Assembly (NCBI GenBank): GCA_013388735.1 | Contig: JACAES010000085.1 | Location: forward strand, 1 to 55,391 | DNA from: Chloroflexota bacterium | GTDB lineage: Bacteria > Chloroflexota > Anaerolineae > Aggregatilineales > Phototrophicaceae | Length of the DNA stretch: 55,391 nucleotides | Reading direction: 5' to 3' | Part shown: positions 25,621-34,867 of the stretch, piece after piece | Numbering within the stretch: position 1 is the stretch's first letter | How the letters are laid out: every line of letters starts with the position of its first letter | Translations under genes and position numbers: made by a program | Notes under the pieces: generated by a model | Databases searched by the model: none | What the model was told of the DNA's origin: nothing | What the model saw: the letters and a program-made list of their open reading frames with translations, nothing else

Positions 25621-25654
25621 AACAAAAACCCGCAGCCGGGCAAACTGCGGGTTT
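25621..25654 (-). terminator. Terminator at the end of the pentose operon
   Basis: A 10-bp stem AAACCCGCAG/CTGCGGGTTT is followed on the minus strand by a TTTTTGTT run (the stem's last Ts extend into it), 25 nt after the kinase stop codon. Confidence 0.8.
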
Positions 25655-25678
25655 CACATCAGTGACCTGCTTCGCCGC

Positions 25679-27199
25679 TCAGCGGTTTAACCTGCTCAGC
25701 GAGTCCCAGGGTTTCTGCATCACGTCCAGAAGCTGCTGATAGGCCTCGTAGCGCACCAGGTAATGCGGTGTATTTTCGGCGATGGGTTCCTGCCGCCGAA
25801 CAATACGCACCGCTTTCGCCACCGCGTCGGCGTGATCGCGGTAAGCGCCAACGCCAATCCCCGCACTCATCGCCGCACCTTTGGCGCTGACTTCCTCGCC
25901 GTCTGCCACTTCCATCACCATATTCAGCGCGTCAGCAAAAATCTGTGTCCACACCACACTGCGCGACCCACCGCCTGTCATCCGCGCGATTTGAAGCGGG
26001 CCGAGGGTGCGAAGTTTGTTCACATGGCTCAGATGCCCGTACACCACACCTTCGTACAAAGCCCGCAGCAGATGCGCTTTGGTATGCCATCCGGCAATGC
26101 CGTAAAAACCCGCCCGCGCAGAAGCCTGCACGTTCGAACCGAACAGGAACGGATGGAAGATCACGTCGGTACTATCCGGCGACAGGCTGTCCACCATCTC
26201 GCTGCATATCTCATAAACGGATACACCACGTTCTCGCGCCTCTCGCTTTTCTTCGCCACACAGCGTATTGACGAACCATTCCAGATTTGCCATCGAAGTG
26301 GCGCTGGCTTCCAGCACCATCCAGTGTCCCGGTATCATGGCGACATGCACCATCGCCAGCGCCCGGTTGACGACCGGTTCTTCGATCAGCACTTCGTTGA
26401 TGCTCCATGTCCCGGCGATGATACACAGCGTCCCCGGCGCGATCACCCCGGAACCCAGTGCCCCGGCATCCACATCATACAGACCGCCAACTACCGGCGT
26501 TCCTTCCGCCAGTCCGGTCGCTTCCGCCGCCGTCCGCGTCACCTTGCCGATCACCTGAGATGATTCGGCCAGTGCCGGCAGCGCGTCGTACAGTTCAGGG
26601 ATGTCATACCATTCCAGCAGTTCCCGCGTATAACGTCGGTTCGCATTATCAAGCAGGCACGTCCCGCTAATGTCCGTGTAATCGGTCGTGATTTCGCCGG
26701 TCAAAAGGTATTTGACATAATCTTTGCACAATAAAATGTGGCCGATGCGTGCGTAAGACTCCGGTTCATTATATTTTAGCCAGGGCAGAAGCGCGTTCGG
26801 CTGTCCCGGCCAGAACTCCTGCAAAATGTAGGGGAAAGCCTGATCGAGGATGCCGCGTTTGACCCGCTCATCCAGAATGTCTGCCGCGCGGATGTCTAAT
26901 GATTGAATACCGTTCCGCACCGGCTGACCGTTTTTGTCCAGCAGATACAGGCCGTTTCCATGTCCGGTATTGCCGATTCCTACAATTTCGTGCGGTTTGA
27001 CGCCCGCCTTCTGGATAACCTCGCGGATGGCCTCGGCAGTACTCGACCACAGCGATTCCATGCTGCGCTCTGTCCAGCCGGGGCGCGGGTAGAACGTATC
27101 CGCCCCGGCGCTGGCGACCGCGATTTCGTTGCCGTCCAGATCAAACAGTGCTGCTTTGGATACCGTATTGCCGTTATCAATGCCCAGTAGGTAGTCCAT
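25679..27199 (-). CDS. lyxK: FGGY-family carbohydrate kinase, L-xylulose kinase (LyxK) type
   Basis: 506 aa. Phosphorylates a ketopentose with ATP. Seen: FGGY phosphate-1 loop GIDNGNTVSKAALFD at 6-20, GHGNGLYLLDKNG, GTPVVGGLYDVDAGALGSG, SATSMANLEWFV, FLFGSNVQ, LYEGVVYGHLSHVNKLR and ARMTGGGSRS. From memory these blocks match E. coli LyxK better than XylB or AraB, so L-xylulose is the favoured substrate. UlaE- and AraD-type partners in the same operon support this. A GGAG ribosome site precedes the ATG. A strong hairpin terminator separates it from the upstream gene, so it may be expressed at reduced level. Confidence 0.85.
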   Translation of the reverse strand: MDYLLGIDNGNTVSKAALFDLDGNEIAVASAGADTFYPRPGWTERSMESLWSSTAEAIREVIQKAGVKPHEIVGIGNTGHGNGLYLLDKNGQPVRNGIQSLDIRAADILDERVKRGILDQAFPYILQEFWPGQPNALLPWLKYNEPESYARIGHILLCKDYVKYLLTGEITTDYTDISGTCLLDNANRRYTRELLEWYDIPELYDALPALAESSQVIGKVTRTAAEATGLAEGTPVVGGLYDVDAGALGSGVIAPGTLCIIAGTWSINEVLIEEPVVNRALAMVHVAMIPGHWMVLEASATSMANLEWFVNTLCGEEKREARERGVSVYEICSEMVDSLSPDSTDVIFHPFLFGSNVQASARAGFYGIAGWHTKAHLLRALYEGVVYGHLSHVNKLRTLGPLQIARMTGGGSRSVVWTQIFADALNMVMEVADGEEVSAKGAAMSAGIGVGAYRDHADAVAKAVRIVRRQEPIAENTPHYLVRYEAYQQLLDVMQKPWDSLSRLNR

Positions 27200-27221
27200 T
27201 TCGCTCGCTCCAGGATAAACG

Positions 27222-27265
27222 AATAAAAACGGGGCGGCTTTCCCGCCGCCGGGAGAAACCGCCCC
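27222..27265 (-). terminator. Intra-operon terminator before the kinase gene
   Basis: GGGGCGG (27231-27237) pairs with CCGCCCC (27259-27265), with an inner CCCG/CGGG stem. The minus-strand tail is GTTTTTATT. It lies between the cupin gene stop and the kinase start, so it should attenuate kinase transcription. Confidence 0.7.
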
Positions 27266-27285
27266 TTTAAAGATCGCGCTTTAAA

Positions 27286-28515
27286 CTAGCCCTGATGCAG
27301 ACGCGGCATATCCGGGTTGCCAGGATTGAAATGCTTCAGGATCACCAGCGGCTCGGTGCTGCTCAGGTTAGCAATCTCCACACCCTCGGCAGCCGCCTTC
27401 ATCGTGACAAAAAATTCGTCTTCCGTCATCTGGCCGTAGCGGATAAGCGACGGCGAAGAAATCGGGAATTTCCCGAAGCGACCATACCCCTGCACACAAA
27501 TCAGACCATATGCGCCCTTATCTTTGATCTTCACCGTGCGGCCAGGGTTCACGGTCAGTTCTTTGGCGCTAAAATAGTCGCTTCCATAGACGACCCAGTT
27601 TTCATGGTATCCCTGATCGGCCATTGCAGCCGGGTCGCCGGCGGGACGAGGTGCCAGGAAGTGGTTGTCCTTGAAGTTCGGGTCAACATTGGCTTCCCAA
27701 TCCAGCATACTAAGCAGGTAGTCGTAATCGTGATGGTGTTCCGGCGGCACATCTTTCACCACCAGCGACCAATCCACGACCTGATAGTCCGCGATCAATG
27801 ACTGCCACATCGAGAACACATCGCTGGCGCGCTGCGGCTCGTAGGTGCAGAACGTACCCGGCGCGTGCAGGATGCCCGGCGGCACATCCCAACCGGTGCC
27901 AACCTGCAAGCGATATGACTTGGACAGCGACAGGATTTGGTTGTCACCATCATTCCAGCGTTTCAGACAGTCTTTGACCTGCTCCCGCGTCGTGCCTGGC
28001 TCAAGGCCGAAAAATGTATAGGGGAAAGTATCGTTGGCGAAATTATACTGCGGCGGGAAATAATACGCTTCCGGCTTACCTACGCGCCCAACCTTGGCGG
28101 CAATTTCATCGCTCTGATGCAGGTGGTGCGGCAGCGGGTACATATTGTCGAAAAACTTGCTGTACATCACCCACCCACCATACTTATCAACGGCTTCCTG
28201 CCCCAGGAACTCGACAGGCATTTCGGCCATCGCGTCGGCCAGCGTCACTTTCTGCTGAGCACCCACGTAAATATAGCTCAGTCCTTCGTCATGCGGCGTG
28301 CCGGGGCCGTTGTCGGCTTTCGTGGTGGACGAAAACCAGCGTTCGTCAATGCCCCCCCGGTGAGCGCCCAGCGCATACAGATCGTTCGGATGCAGGCGCA
28401 GCCGCCGCCCCGGTACGCAAAACGAACGCGGCACCCAGGTCGGCGTCAGCCGTACAATTCCCTCCCCTTGCTGCAGGGCCTGTTCAGTCAGATGTTTAAC
28501 TTCCTGTTCGTTCAT
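27286..28515 (-). CDS. Cupin-type sugar isomerase candidate (mannose-6-phosphate-isomerase-like), substrate unknown
   Basis: 409 aa, cytosolic. Seen: a metal-binding cupin pattern His131-x-His133-x3-Glu137 (PHHLHQSDE) and a second His217 in DVPPGILHAPGT, which resembles the PAGTLHA element of type I phosphomannose isomerases. A second cupin-like half (about residues 300-409) has lost these ligands. In this operon the missing step is aldose or other precursor to L-xylulose, so an isomerase such as L-lyxose or L-xylose isomerase would fit. This is inference; an epimerase acting on a phosphorylated sugar is an alternative. AGAGG precedes the ATG. Confidence 0.65.
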   Translation of the reverse strand: MNEQEVKHLTEQALQQGEGIVRLTPTWVPRSFCVPGRRLRLHPNDLYALGAHRGGIDERWFSSTTKADNGPGTPHDEGLSYIYVGAQQKVTLADAMAEMPVEFLGQEAVDKYGGWVMYSKFFDNMYPLPHHLHQSDEIAAKVGRVGKPEAYYFPPQYNFANDTFPYTFFGLEPGTTREQVKDCLKRWNDGDNQILSLSKSYRLQVGTGWDVPPGILHAPGTFCTYEPQRASDVFSMWQSLIADYQVVDWSLVVKDVPPEHHHDYDYLLSMLDWEANVDPNFKDNHFLAPRPAGDPAAMADQGYHENWVVYGSDYFSAKELTVNPGRTVKIKDKGAYGLICVQGYGRFGKFPISSPSLIRYGQMTEDEFFVTMKAAAEGVEIANLSSTEPLVILKHFNPGNPDMPRLHQG

Positions 28516-28590
28516 GATGAAATGCCTCTCAAGAATGCTTCTCAGTATGAAGAGGGTCAGAGGCGAACCGGCAGCCCGCCCCCGGCCAAT

Positions 28591-29241
28591 TTACTGTCCG
28601 TATACATGGGTATATCGGTGATGCAGACTGGCGATGTCCTCAGCGGAAATCGGCAGCAGCGCGCCCAGTTGCAGTGCCGCCCACACAATCGCTGCGTTAT
28701 CTTCGGTCATCACTGCCGCTTTGACCGCTTCTTCGGCATTTTTGCCGATGGTGAATACCCCATGATTTTGAAGCAGCGCGGCCAGGCTCTTTGAACCGGC
28801 CAGCGTTTCAATCACGACCTGCCCGATTTCCTCTCCGCCGATCAGCGCGAAGCCTCCGCAGGGAATATCGCCGCCAAATTCGTCGGCCATCGCCGTCAGC
28901 ACGCATGGAATGGAACGTCCCGTCGCCGCAAAAGCCGTCGCATAACGCGAATGGGTATGCGCCACGCCGAACACGTCAGGGCGGTGGCGATAGATGTAGC
29001 AGTGGGAGGCAGTGTCCGACGACGGTTTGTGGGTCGCCTCGACCACTTTTCCATCCAGATCAACCACCACCATATTTTCCGGCGTCAGATCGCGGAATTT
29101 GACGCCGCTTGGTTTAATTACCACTAACCCCGTCTCCGGGTCGCGGGCGCTTACGTTGCCGGAAGTCCACGCTACCAGATTGTTGGCAGGTAGTTCATTA
29201 TTTAATGCGCACACTTCGGCGCGCAGTTCAGGCAGTAACAT
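28591..29241 (-). CDS. araD: L-ribulose-5-phosphate 4-epimerase (AraD/SgbE/UlaF class II aldolase family)
   Basis: 216 aa zinc enzyme converting L-ribulose-5-P to D-xylulose-5-P. Seen: SGNVSAR near 27, KPSGVKF near 43, KPSSDTASH with Asp76, HTH with His95 and His97, the third His160 in LLQNHG, and Asp120 in AMADEF. Asp76, His95, His97 and Asp120 sit at the same numbers as the E. coli AraD site, from memory. L-fuculose-phosphate aldolase is the main alternative, but KPSSDT favours AraD. AAGGAG lies upstream of the ATG. It follows the second permease gene in the operon. Confidence 0.88.
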   Translation of the reverse strand: MLLPELRAEVCALNNELPANNLVAWTSGNVSARDPETGLVVIKPSGVKFRDLTPENMVVVDLDGKVVEATHKPSSDTASHCYIYRHRPDVFGVAHTHSRYATAFAATGRSIPCVLTAMADEFGGDIPCGGFALIGGEEIGQVVIETLAGSKSLAALLQNHGVFTIGKNAEEAVKAAVMTEDNAAIVWAALQLGALLPISAEDIASLHHRYTHVYGQ

Positions 29242-29279
29242 TGGTTGAATACTCCTTGACTGAAAGACAATAGCCGATC

Positions 29280-30266
29280 TTAAACCCCCTGGCGGTTACG
29301 GCGCAGGCGATCCAGGTAAACCGCCAGCACGATGATCGCGCCCGTCGCCACATTCTGCCAGAAGGCGGAAATGCCCAGGATGTTCAGGCCGTTGCGGATA
29401 GTGGCGATAATCAGCGCCCCGACCAGGCTGGCAAGGATGCTGCCTTCGCCACCAAATAAGCTGGTGCCACCGATCACCACCGCGCCAATCGCGTCCAGTT
29501 CGTAACCAACGCCGCTCGCCGGCTGAAAGCTGTTCAGACGAGAAGACTCAATCAGACTGGCAAGCGCCGTCAGCGCGCCGCACAGCACGTAAATACCGAT
29601 CAGATTGCGCGAAATCCGCACGCCGGAAAGGCGCGCGGCCTCGCTGTTGCTGCCGATGGCATAGGTAAACCGGCCAAAAGGTGTATAACGCAGAATGAAC
29701 CAGCAGACTAAATACACGATCAGCACGATAATCGTCGGCACCGGCAGGATGCCGCCAATCCGCTCCTGTCCCAGAAACTTAAAACCTTCGATGAGGCCGA
29801 AGATCGGCACGCCGTTATTCAGGAGCAGCGCCAGCCCGCGCGCCACGCTCATCATACCCAGCGTCACGATAAAGGCCGGCAGCCCCAACCGCGCCACGCC
29901 GAAACCATTGACGAGACCCAGCAGCGCCCCCGCACCCAGGCCAACAGCGATAGCCCCGCCCAACCCGAAGCCGTCGCGCGTGGCAACCCCTGTCACCATC
30001 GCGCTGAAAGCGAAGATAGACCCAACCGAGAGGTCAATCCCGCCGGAAATAATCACGAATGTTTCCCCGGCAGCGATCAGCGCCATCACCGCCGCTTGCA
30101 GCGTGATTTGCAGAACGTTGTTGACGGTGAAAAAATAGGGCGAAAGTAACCCCAGCACCAGCCACATCAGGATCAGGATCAAAAACAGTGAAAAGGCTTG
30201 GTTAGAAAGCAGCCCCCTGATCCGGCTGTCTCGCCGCAATATAGGCAGTTTGGCGCTTTGTTCCAT
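29280..30266 (-). CDS. CUT2-family sugar ABC permease (second set)
   Basis: 328 aa with about nine to ten membrane helices. Seen: SGGIDLSVGSIFAFSAMV near 74, GVRISRN cytoplasmic loop and VVIGGTSLFGGEGS near 265, all RbsC signatures. Located 5 nt after the stop of its ATPase and before AraD. AAAGGG precedes the ATG. It pairs with the ATPase at 30272-31789. This is one of two complete CUT2 sets in the same operon. Confidence 0.93.
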   Translation of the reverse strand: MEQSAKLPILRRDSRIRGLLSNQAFSLFLILILMWLVLGLLSPYFFTVNNVLQITLQAAVMALIAAGETFVIISGGIDLSVGSIFAFSAMVTGVATRDGFGLGGAIAVGLGAGALLGLVNGFGVARLGLPAFIVTLGMMSVARGLALLLNNGVPIFGLIEGFKFLGQERIGGILPVPTIIVLIVYLVCWFILRYTPFGRFTYAIGSNSEAARLSGVRISRNLIGIYVLCGALTALASLIESSRLNSFQPASGVGYELDAIGAVVIGGTSLFGGEGSILASLVGALIIATIRNGLNILGISAFWQNVATGAIIVLAVYLDRLRRNRQGV

Positions 30267-30271
30267 TGTAA

Positions 30272-31789
30272 TTACCCTTTCGCCACCTGAAACGCATGGT
30301 TCATGATGCGTTCTTCTGTTGCTTCCTCTCGTGTCAGTTCGCCGACCAGGCGTCCCTGCGCCATCACCAGTACCCTGTCGCTCAACTTGAGTACCTCTGG
30401 CATGTCGGACGAAATCACCAGCACGGTCCCACCCTCATCACGGGCGAACGCGACCAGCAGTCTGTGGACTTCCTCTTTTGCCCCGATGTCTATACCGAGC
30501 GTTGGTTCGTCCACAATCAAAATCGTGGACTGCGCAATCAGCCACTTGGCAAGCACAACCTTCTGCTGGTTGCCACCGCTCAAAAACTTCACCTGCGTCC
30601 CCAGGCTTCGGGCGCGCACGTTCAGGCTGCGCGCATATGTGTCGGTCAGCCGCCGCTCAACCGGCAGGTCAAGCAGCATCCCATATCGGTAGCTGCGTCC
30701 GCCCGCCCAGAAAGGCAGGGTCATATTCTCCCGGATATTCATCGTTAGCCCCAGGCCGCTGGCGACCCGGTCTTCGGTCAAAAAGCCGATGCCCAACCGC
30801 AGCGCATCGCCGGGACGCCGGATGCGCGCCAGCTTGCCACGAACGAAAATCGCGCCGGAACTGGCCGGTCGGTAGCCGAAAATCGCCTGAGCGACCTCGG
30901 TTCTGCCGGAACCCATCAGCCCGGTCAGGCTGACGATTTCGCCTTTTCGTACCGAAAAACTGATGTTCTCGAATTTATCTTTCCGCGACAGGTTTTCGAC
31001 CCGCAGAACTTCCGGCGTATCCGGCGGCAGCGTACCGATCTCAATCTGCTGCAAATCCCGCCCGATCATCAGCCGAACCAGCATATCTACCGAGGCATCC
31101 TTGATCGGATAAGTGCCGACATTATGGCCGTCCCGCAGCACTGTAACCCTATCGCCGATGTCGCGCAGTTCCTCCAGCCGGTGCGAAATATAAATGATGC
31201 CCACACCTTGCGCCTTCAGATTGCGAATCAACTCGAATAGCCGCTCCACTTCACGTTCGGTCAGCGCCGCCGTCGGCTCGTCCATAATCAGAATGCGCGC
31301 CTTGCGGCTGAGCGCCGACGCGATCTCCACCAACTGCCGGTCGCCAATGCTCAGTTTATTCACCACAGTCAGCGGATTTAAATCCCCACCAACAGCCTCC
31401 AGCACCTGGCGGGAATCTTCAACCATCTGACGCCAGTCTATCAGACCGGCGCGCGTGCGCGGCATATTGCCCAGGAAAATATTCTCCGCCACCGTCAGGT
31501 GAACGGCCTGGCTGAAATGCTGGTAGATTGTGTTGATGCCGGCGGCACGCGCTTCGGCGGGGTGTTTGAAGTGTACTTCCCGGTCATCAATAAAGATGTG
31601 GCCGCTGTCAGCTTTGTAGGCCGCACTCAGGATTTTCATCAGCGTGGATTTACCCGCGCCGTTTTCGCCTAGCAGAACATGGACTTCGCCGGGGGCAAGT
31701 TCAAAATGCATGTTAAAAAGCACCTGCACCCCAAAAAAAGACTTGTTGATGTCGCGCATCTCCAAAAGATGCGCTCGTGCTTCGGCCAC
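30272..31789 (-). CDS. CUT2-family sugar ABC ATPase (second set)
   Basis: 505 aa double-ABC protein. Seen: Walker [10 protein letters not shown] at 41-49, MDEPTAAL, and a second domain with [24 protein letters not shown] and VDEPTLGIDIGAK. The start is a GTG at 31787-31789 with GAGG 5 nt upstream. It follows the fused binding-protein gene after a gap of about 95 nt that holds a strong hairpin. It differs enough from the ATPase at 34864-36414 to be an old paralogue rather than a recent copy. Confidence 0.94.
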   Translation of the reverse strand: MAEARAHLLEMRDINKSFFGVQVLFNMHFELAPGEVHVLLGENGAGKSTLMKILSAAYKADSGHIFIDDREVHFKHPAEARAAGINTIYQHFSQAVHLTVAENIFLGNMPRTRAGLIDWRQMVEDSRQVLEAVGGDLNPLTVVNKLSIGDRQLVEIASALSRKARILIMDEPTAALTEREVERLFELIRNLKAQGVGIIYISHRLEELRDIGDRVTVLRDGHNVGTYPIKDASVDMLVRLMIGRDLQQIEIGTLPPDTPEVLRVENLSRKDKFENISFSVRKGEIVSLTGLMGSGRTEVAQAIFGYRPASSGAIFVRGKLARIRRPGDALRLGIGFLTEDRVASGLGLTMNIRENMTLPFWAGGRSYRYGMLLDLPVERRLTDTYARSLNVRARSLGTQVKFLSGGNQQKVVLAKWLIAQSTILIVDEPTLGIDIGAKEEVHRLLVAFARDEGGTVLVISSDMPEVLKLSDRVLVMAQGRLVGELTREEATEERIMNHAFQVAKG

Positions 31790-31840
31790 AGTGACCTCGT
31801 ATTTCTATTCCGGCAGCATTTTTGGCGTTTATTTTTATAA

Positions 31841-31871
31841 GGTGAGGGCGAGGTTTTGCCCCGCCCTCACC
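31841..31871 (-). other. Intercistronic hairpin after the fused SBP gene
   Basis: A 10-bp stem GGTGAGGGCG/CGCCCTCACC with an 11-nt loop lies just after the binding-protein stop. The minus-strand tail is TTATAAAAATAAA, not a T-run, so it more likely stabilises the upstream message and allows read-through to the ATPase. Confidence 0.6.
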
Positions 31872-31884
31872 GCCGGTAAACGAT

Positions 31885-33741
31885 TTATGATTCAGGCGGC
31901 GTAACCAGCGCCTGAATCTCCGGCGTATCGTAGTTCTCCGGCGTGATGATGACGACCGGGATGGCAACGTTCTTCTGACGAATCGCGTAGCCCTTCACCA
32001 GTGCATCAATCGCGTCCACGCCCTGCAGGCCCATCGCAAACGGATTCTGCGCGATCATCGCGCTGATGGTGCCATCCTCGAACAGCGGGGTGACTTCGGG
32101 GTTCGGGTCGAAGGTGACGATTTTAACCTTACCTTCGAGACCGAGCGCCTTCACCGCCTGCGCGATGCCCAGGCCGTTCGGGCCGCACGCACTGTAGAAA
32201 CCCACGATGTCTGGGTTAGCTGTCAGCAGATCGGTCGCGGCGTTCAGCGCCTTAGACGGATCGCAGCCCGTGAACTGGGTCGGCAGCACTTCGATATTCG
32301 GGTACTTGGCGATTTCATCCAGGAAGCCCTGGTCACGTTCGGAGCCGGTCTGCGAACCTGCCAGAATACCCAGGTTGCCGACCTTGCCCGTTTCGCCGAT
32401 CAATTGCGCCAGGACGCGCGCGCCTTCCGCCGCAGCGCCCAGGTTGTCCGTCGTGATCGTGGCATACGGCGCATCAGAGTTCACGCCAGAGTCCACCATC
32501 ACCACCGGCACGCCCGCAGCAATTGCTTCCTCAACCGGGGCGACCAGCGCCTCGGCATCCGTCGCGGCCATCACGATACCGGCGGGTTTGGCCGCCGCCA
32601 CATTGCGAACCAGATCGCCCTGCTGCGCGATGTCAATCTCACGCGGCACGCCCTGGTAGTCGGTCGAATAACCCAGCAGAGCAGCGCGCTCTTCCACACC
32701 CGCCTTCACCCACAGCCAGTAGCTCACGTCGGTGGATTTGGGGATGAACACGATGCGGCCCTTCGAGCCAGCTTCAATCGGCGGCACTTCGCTCAGGCGT
32801 TCCGCCTCATCGAAGTTATCGCGGGTAATCATTTTCGGGATCAGGAAGTTATCGTGCTGCGCCGGCGCGGTGCCGTTCAGCAGATATTCAACCATCAGGT
32901 TGAGCGCGGTACGTGACTGGCCGCCGGGGAACTGTTCCACCGAGCCGGTCAGCGCGCCATCACGAACCGCGTCCAGCGCCTCCGGCAGCGCGTCGAAGCC
33001 GAAAACGACCACCTGGCCGACCAGGTTGCGCGCCTTTAGCGCCTCAACCGCGCCCAGCGCCATGTCGTCGTTAGCCGCCACGATTACGTCCGGCGGAACA
33101 TCCTGCGCCGCCAGGCCGTTCTCGGTGACATTCAGGCCGTCCGCGCGATTGAAGTTCGCGGTCTGTTCGAAGATGATCTGGTATTTGTCCGCCACCGGGT
33201 CGATGACGTTGTGCAGACCCTGGTTACGGTCAATCGCCGGGGACGCGCCGGGCGTGCCTTGCAGATTGAAAATGCGCGCGCCGTTGGGGAACATCTTCAG
33301 CAGCAGTTCACCCTGAGCTTCGCCGCCCTTCACGTTGTCCGCGCCCACATGCGCCAGCGTGTTCATAGCCGTGTCGCCGGCAACGTTGCGGTCAATCGTC
33401 ACGACCGGGATGCCCGCGTCAATCACTTCCTGCACCGCCGGAGCCAGACCGTCCGAGGTGCGCGGCGAAATAATCACGCCGTCCACCTGCTCGGCAATCA
33501 TCTGCTCCAGGTCGGCAATCTGTTTTTCGGTCTTATCCTGACCATCCAGCACGATCAGTTCAATACCACCGAGTTTCGCGGCTTCGTCCTGAATCTGTTT
33601 TTCCATATGGACGAAAAACGGGAAGCTGAGGCCCGGCACCGAAAACGCAATACGCAGCGTTTCACCCTGCCCCATCACAGGCGCGACGGTCAATACCGCC
33701 AGCATCAGAATAACCAGAACCAGAGAGGCTTTCTTGAACAT
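31885..33741 (-). CDS. Fused double sugar-binding protein: two different Peripla_BP_4 domains in one chain
   Basis: 618 aa from the second ATG (33739-33741), which has AGGAG 9 nt upstream; a first ATG at 33747 leaves only 3 nt. Signal peptide about 1-25 (Leu/Val-rich, VAPVMGQ). Domain 1 (about 30-320) is RbsB-like: IAFSVPGLSFPFFVHMEK, ISPRTSDGL, TIDRNV, FGFDALPEALDA. Domain 2 (about 325-610) is clearly divergent: IVFIPKSTDVSYWLW, MAATDAEAL, MVDSGVN, TFDPNPEVTPLFEDG. The duplicate is therefore ancient or a fusion of unlike proteins, in contrast to the near-identical halves at 8668-10641. It sits exactly between two permease/ATPase sets. Confidence 0.9.
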   Translation of the reverse strand: MFKKASLVLVILMLAVLTVAPVMGQGETLRIAFSVPGLSFPFFVHMEKQIQDEAAKLGGIELIVLDGQDKTEKQIADLEQMIAEQVDGVIISPRTSDGLAPAVQEVIDAGIPVVTIDRNVAGDTAMNTLAHVGADNVKGGEAQGELLLKMFPNGARIFNLQGTPGASPAIDRNQGLHNVIDPVADKYQIIFEQTANFNRADGLNVTENGLAAQDVPPDVIVAANDDMALGAVEALKARNLVGQVVVFGFDALPEALDAVRDGALTGSVEQFPGGQSRTALNLMVEYLLNGTAPAQHDNFLIPKMITRDNFDEAERLSEVPPIEAGSKGRIVFIPKSTDVSYWLWVKAGVEERAALLGYSTDYQGVPREIDIAQQGDLVRNVAAAKPAGIVMAATDAEALVAPVEEAIAAGVPVVMVDSGVNSDAPYATITTDNLGAAAEGARVLAQLIGETGKVGNLGILAGSQTGSERDQGFLDEIAKYPNIEVLPTQFTGCDPSKALNAATDLLTANPDIVGFYSACGPNGLGIAQAVKALGLEGKVKIVTFDPNPEVTPLFEDGTISAMIAQNPFAMGLQGVDAIDALVKGYAIRQKNVAIPVVIITPENYDTPEIQALVTPPES

Positions 33742-33782
33742 AGACATAAACTCCTAATTTGCAAAACAGTCGGTCGGACTAA

Positions 33783-33840
33783 GAAGCTGGAACATCATCT
33801 CGCAGGTGTTCCCTCTGGTTTCACCTCCTTCCCTAGCTTC
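33783..33840 (-). other. Folded spacer between first permease and fused SBP gene
   Basis: GAAGCT (33783-33788) can pair with AGCTTC (33835-33840). GGAACA (33789-33794) can pair with TGTTCC (33807-33812). The structure spans the permease stop and precedes the SBP ribosome site. There is no T-tail; possible processing or stabilising element. Confidence 0.4.
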
Positions 33841-34867
33841 GCCGCGCTTTTGTAAAGCGGTCAAAGAATACGGCGAAGATAATCACCAGGCCGATGATAA
33901 TCTGTTGAACATAGGAAATGACGTTCAACTGCGTCAGCCCGGCAGTCAGCACATTCACCAGCAGCGACCCGATCACCGTCCCGAACACGCCGCCTTCGCC
34001 ACCGAACAGGCTGGTGCCACCGATCACCACCGAAGCGATGACCGTCAGTTCCAGCCCGACCCCGGCGATTGCTTCCGCCGAGTTCAGCCGCGACGCCAGC
34101 ATATAACCACCAAAGCCAGACATCAGGCCAACGATCATGTAAACGCTCAGGATGATTAAACCGGTGTTCAGGCCGGAAAGGCGCGCGGCCTCCGGGTTGC
34201 CGCCAACCGCGTATACATATCGCCCATACTGAGTGTAGCGCAGTATCACATGGGCAATCAGCGCCGCGCCCAGGAAAATAATCACCGGAATGGGAACCAG
34301 TTCGCCGATGCGCCCCTGTCCCAGGAACTTGTAGTTATCATCAAAGGCGCTGATCGGCCCGCCGTTGCCCACCAGCAGAGTCAGCCCTCGAAAAGCCGAC
34401 AGACCGCCCAGGGTTACAATGAATGGCGGAATTTTAAGTTTAGTGATAGTTAAGCCCTGCGCGAATCCACCGGCCAGACCCACTAGGCAGGCGATCAGAA
34501 TCGCGCCGCCTACGCCCACGCCAGACGTTTCACCAGCAGTGGTGTCCAGCAGTCCGGTTCCACCTTTATAGACCGCCGCCGCCACGATACCGGACAAGGC
34601 CAGCAGCGACCCAACCGACAGGTCAATGCCGCCCGTCAGGATCACGAACGTCATGCCGATAGCAACGAGGCCGGAAATCGAAGCCTGCCGCGCGATGTTG
34701 AAAAGATTGAGCGGCGTGGGAAACGAATTTGGCTTGAGGATGGAGAAAAACACCACCAGCGCCACCAGAAAGATGAATGCACCAAACCGCCCCATGAATG
34801 CTCGCGCACTGAACCGATTTTGCTTTGCCGCTGTTTCCGCCGGGGCGGCGCTGCCTGCTCCCGTCAT
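33833..34867 (-). CDS. CUT2-family sugar ABC permease (first set)
   Basis: 344 aa membrane protein with the RbsC hallmarks TGGIDLSVGSLLALSG, a cytoplasmic SGLNTG loop and VVIGGTSLFGGEGG. Its start overlaps the stop of the ATPase gene by 4 nt, so this pair is translationally coupled. Its N-terminal roughly 30 residues are Ala/Glu-rich and cytosolic. It lies immediately upstream of the fused binding-protein gene. Confidence 0.93.
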   Translation of the reverse strand: MTGAGSAAPAETAAKQNRFSARAFMGRFGAFIFLVALVVFFSILKPNSFPTPLNLFNIARQASISGLVAIGMTFVILTGGIDLSVGSLLALSGIVAAAVYKGGTGLLDTTAGETSGVGVGGAILIACLVGLAGGFAQGLTITKLKIPPFIVTLGGLSAFRGLTLLVGNGGPISAFDDNYKFLGQGRIGELVPIPVIIFLGAALIAHVILRYTQYGRYVYAVGGNPEAARLSGLNTGLIILSVYMIVGLMSGFGGYMLASRLNSAEAIAGVGLELTVIASVVIGGTSLFGGEGGVFGTVIGSLLVNVLTAGLTQLNVISYVQQIIIGLVIIFAVFFDRFTKARRS

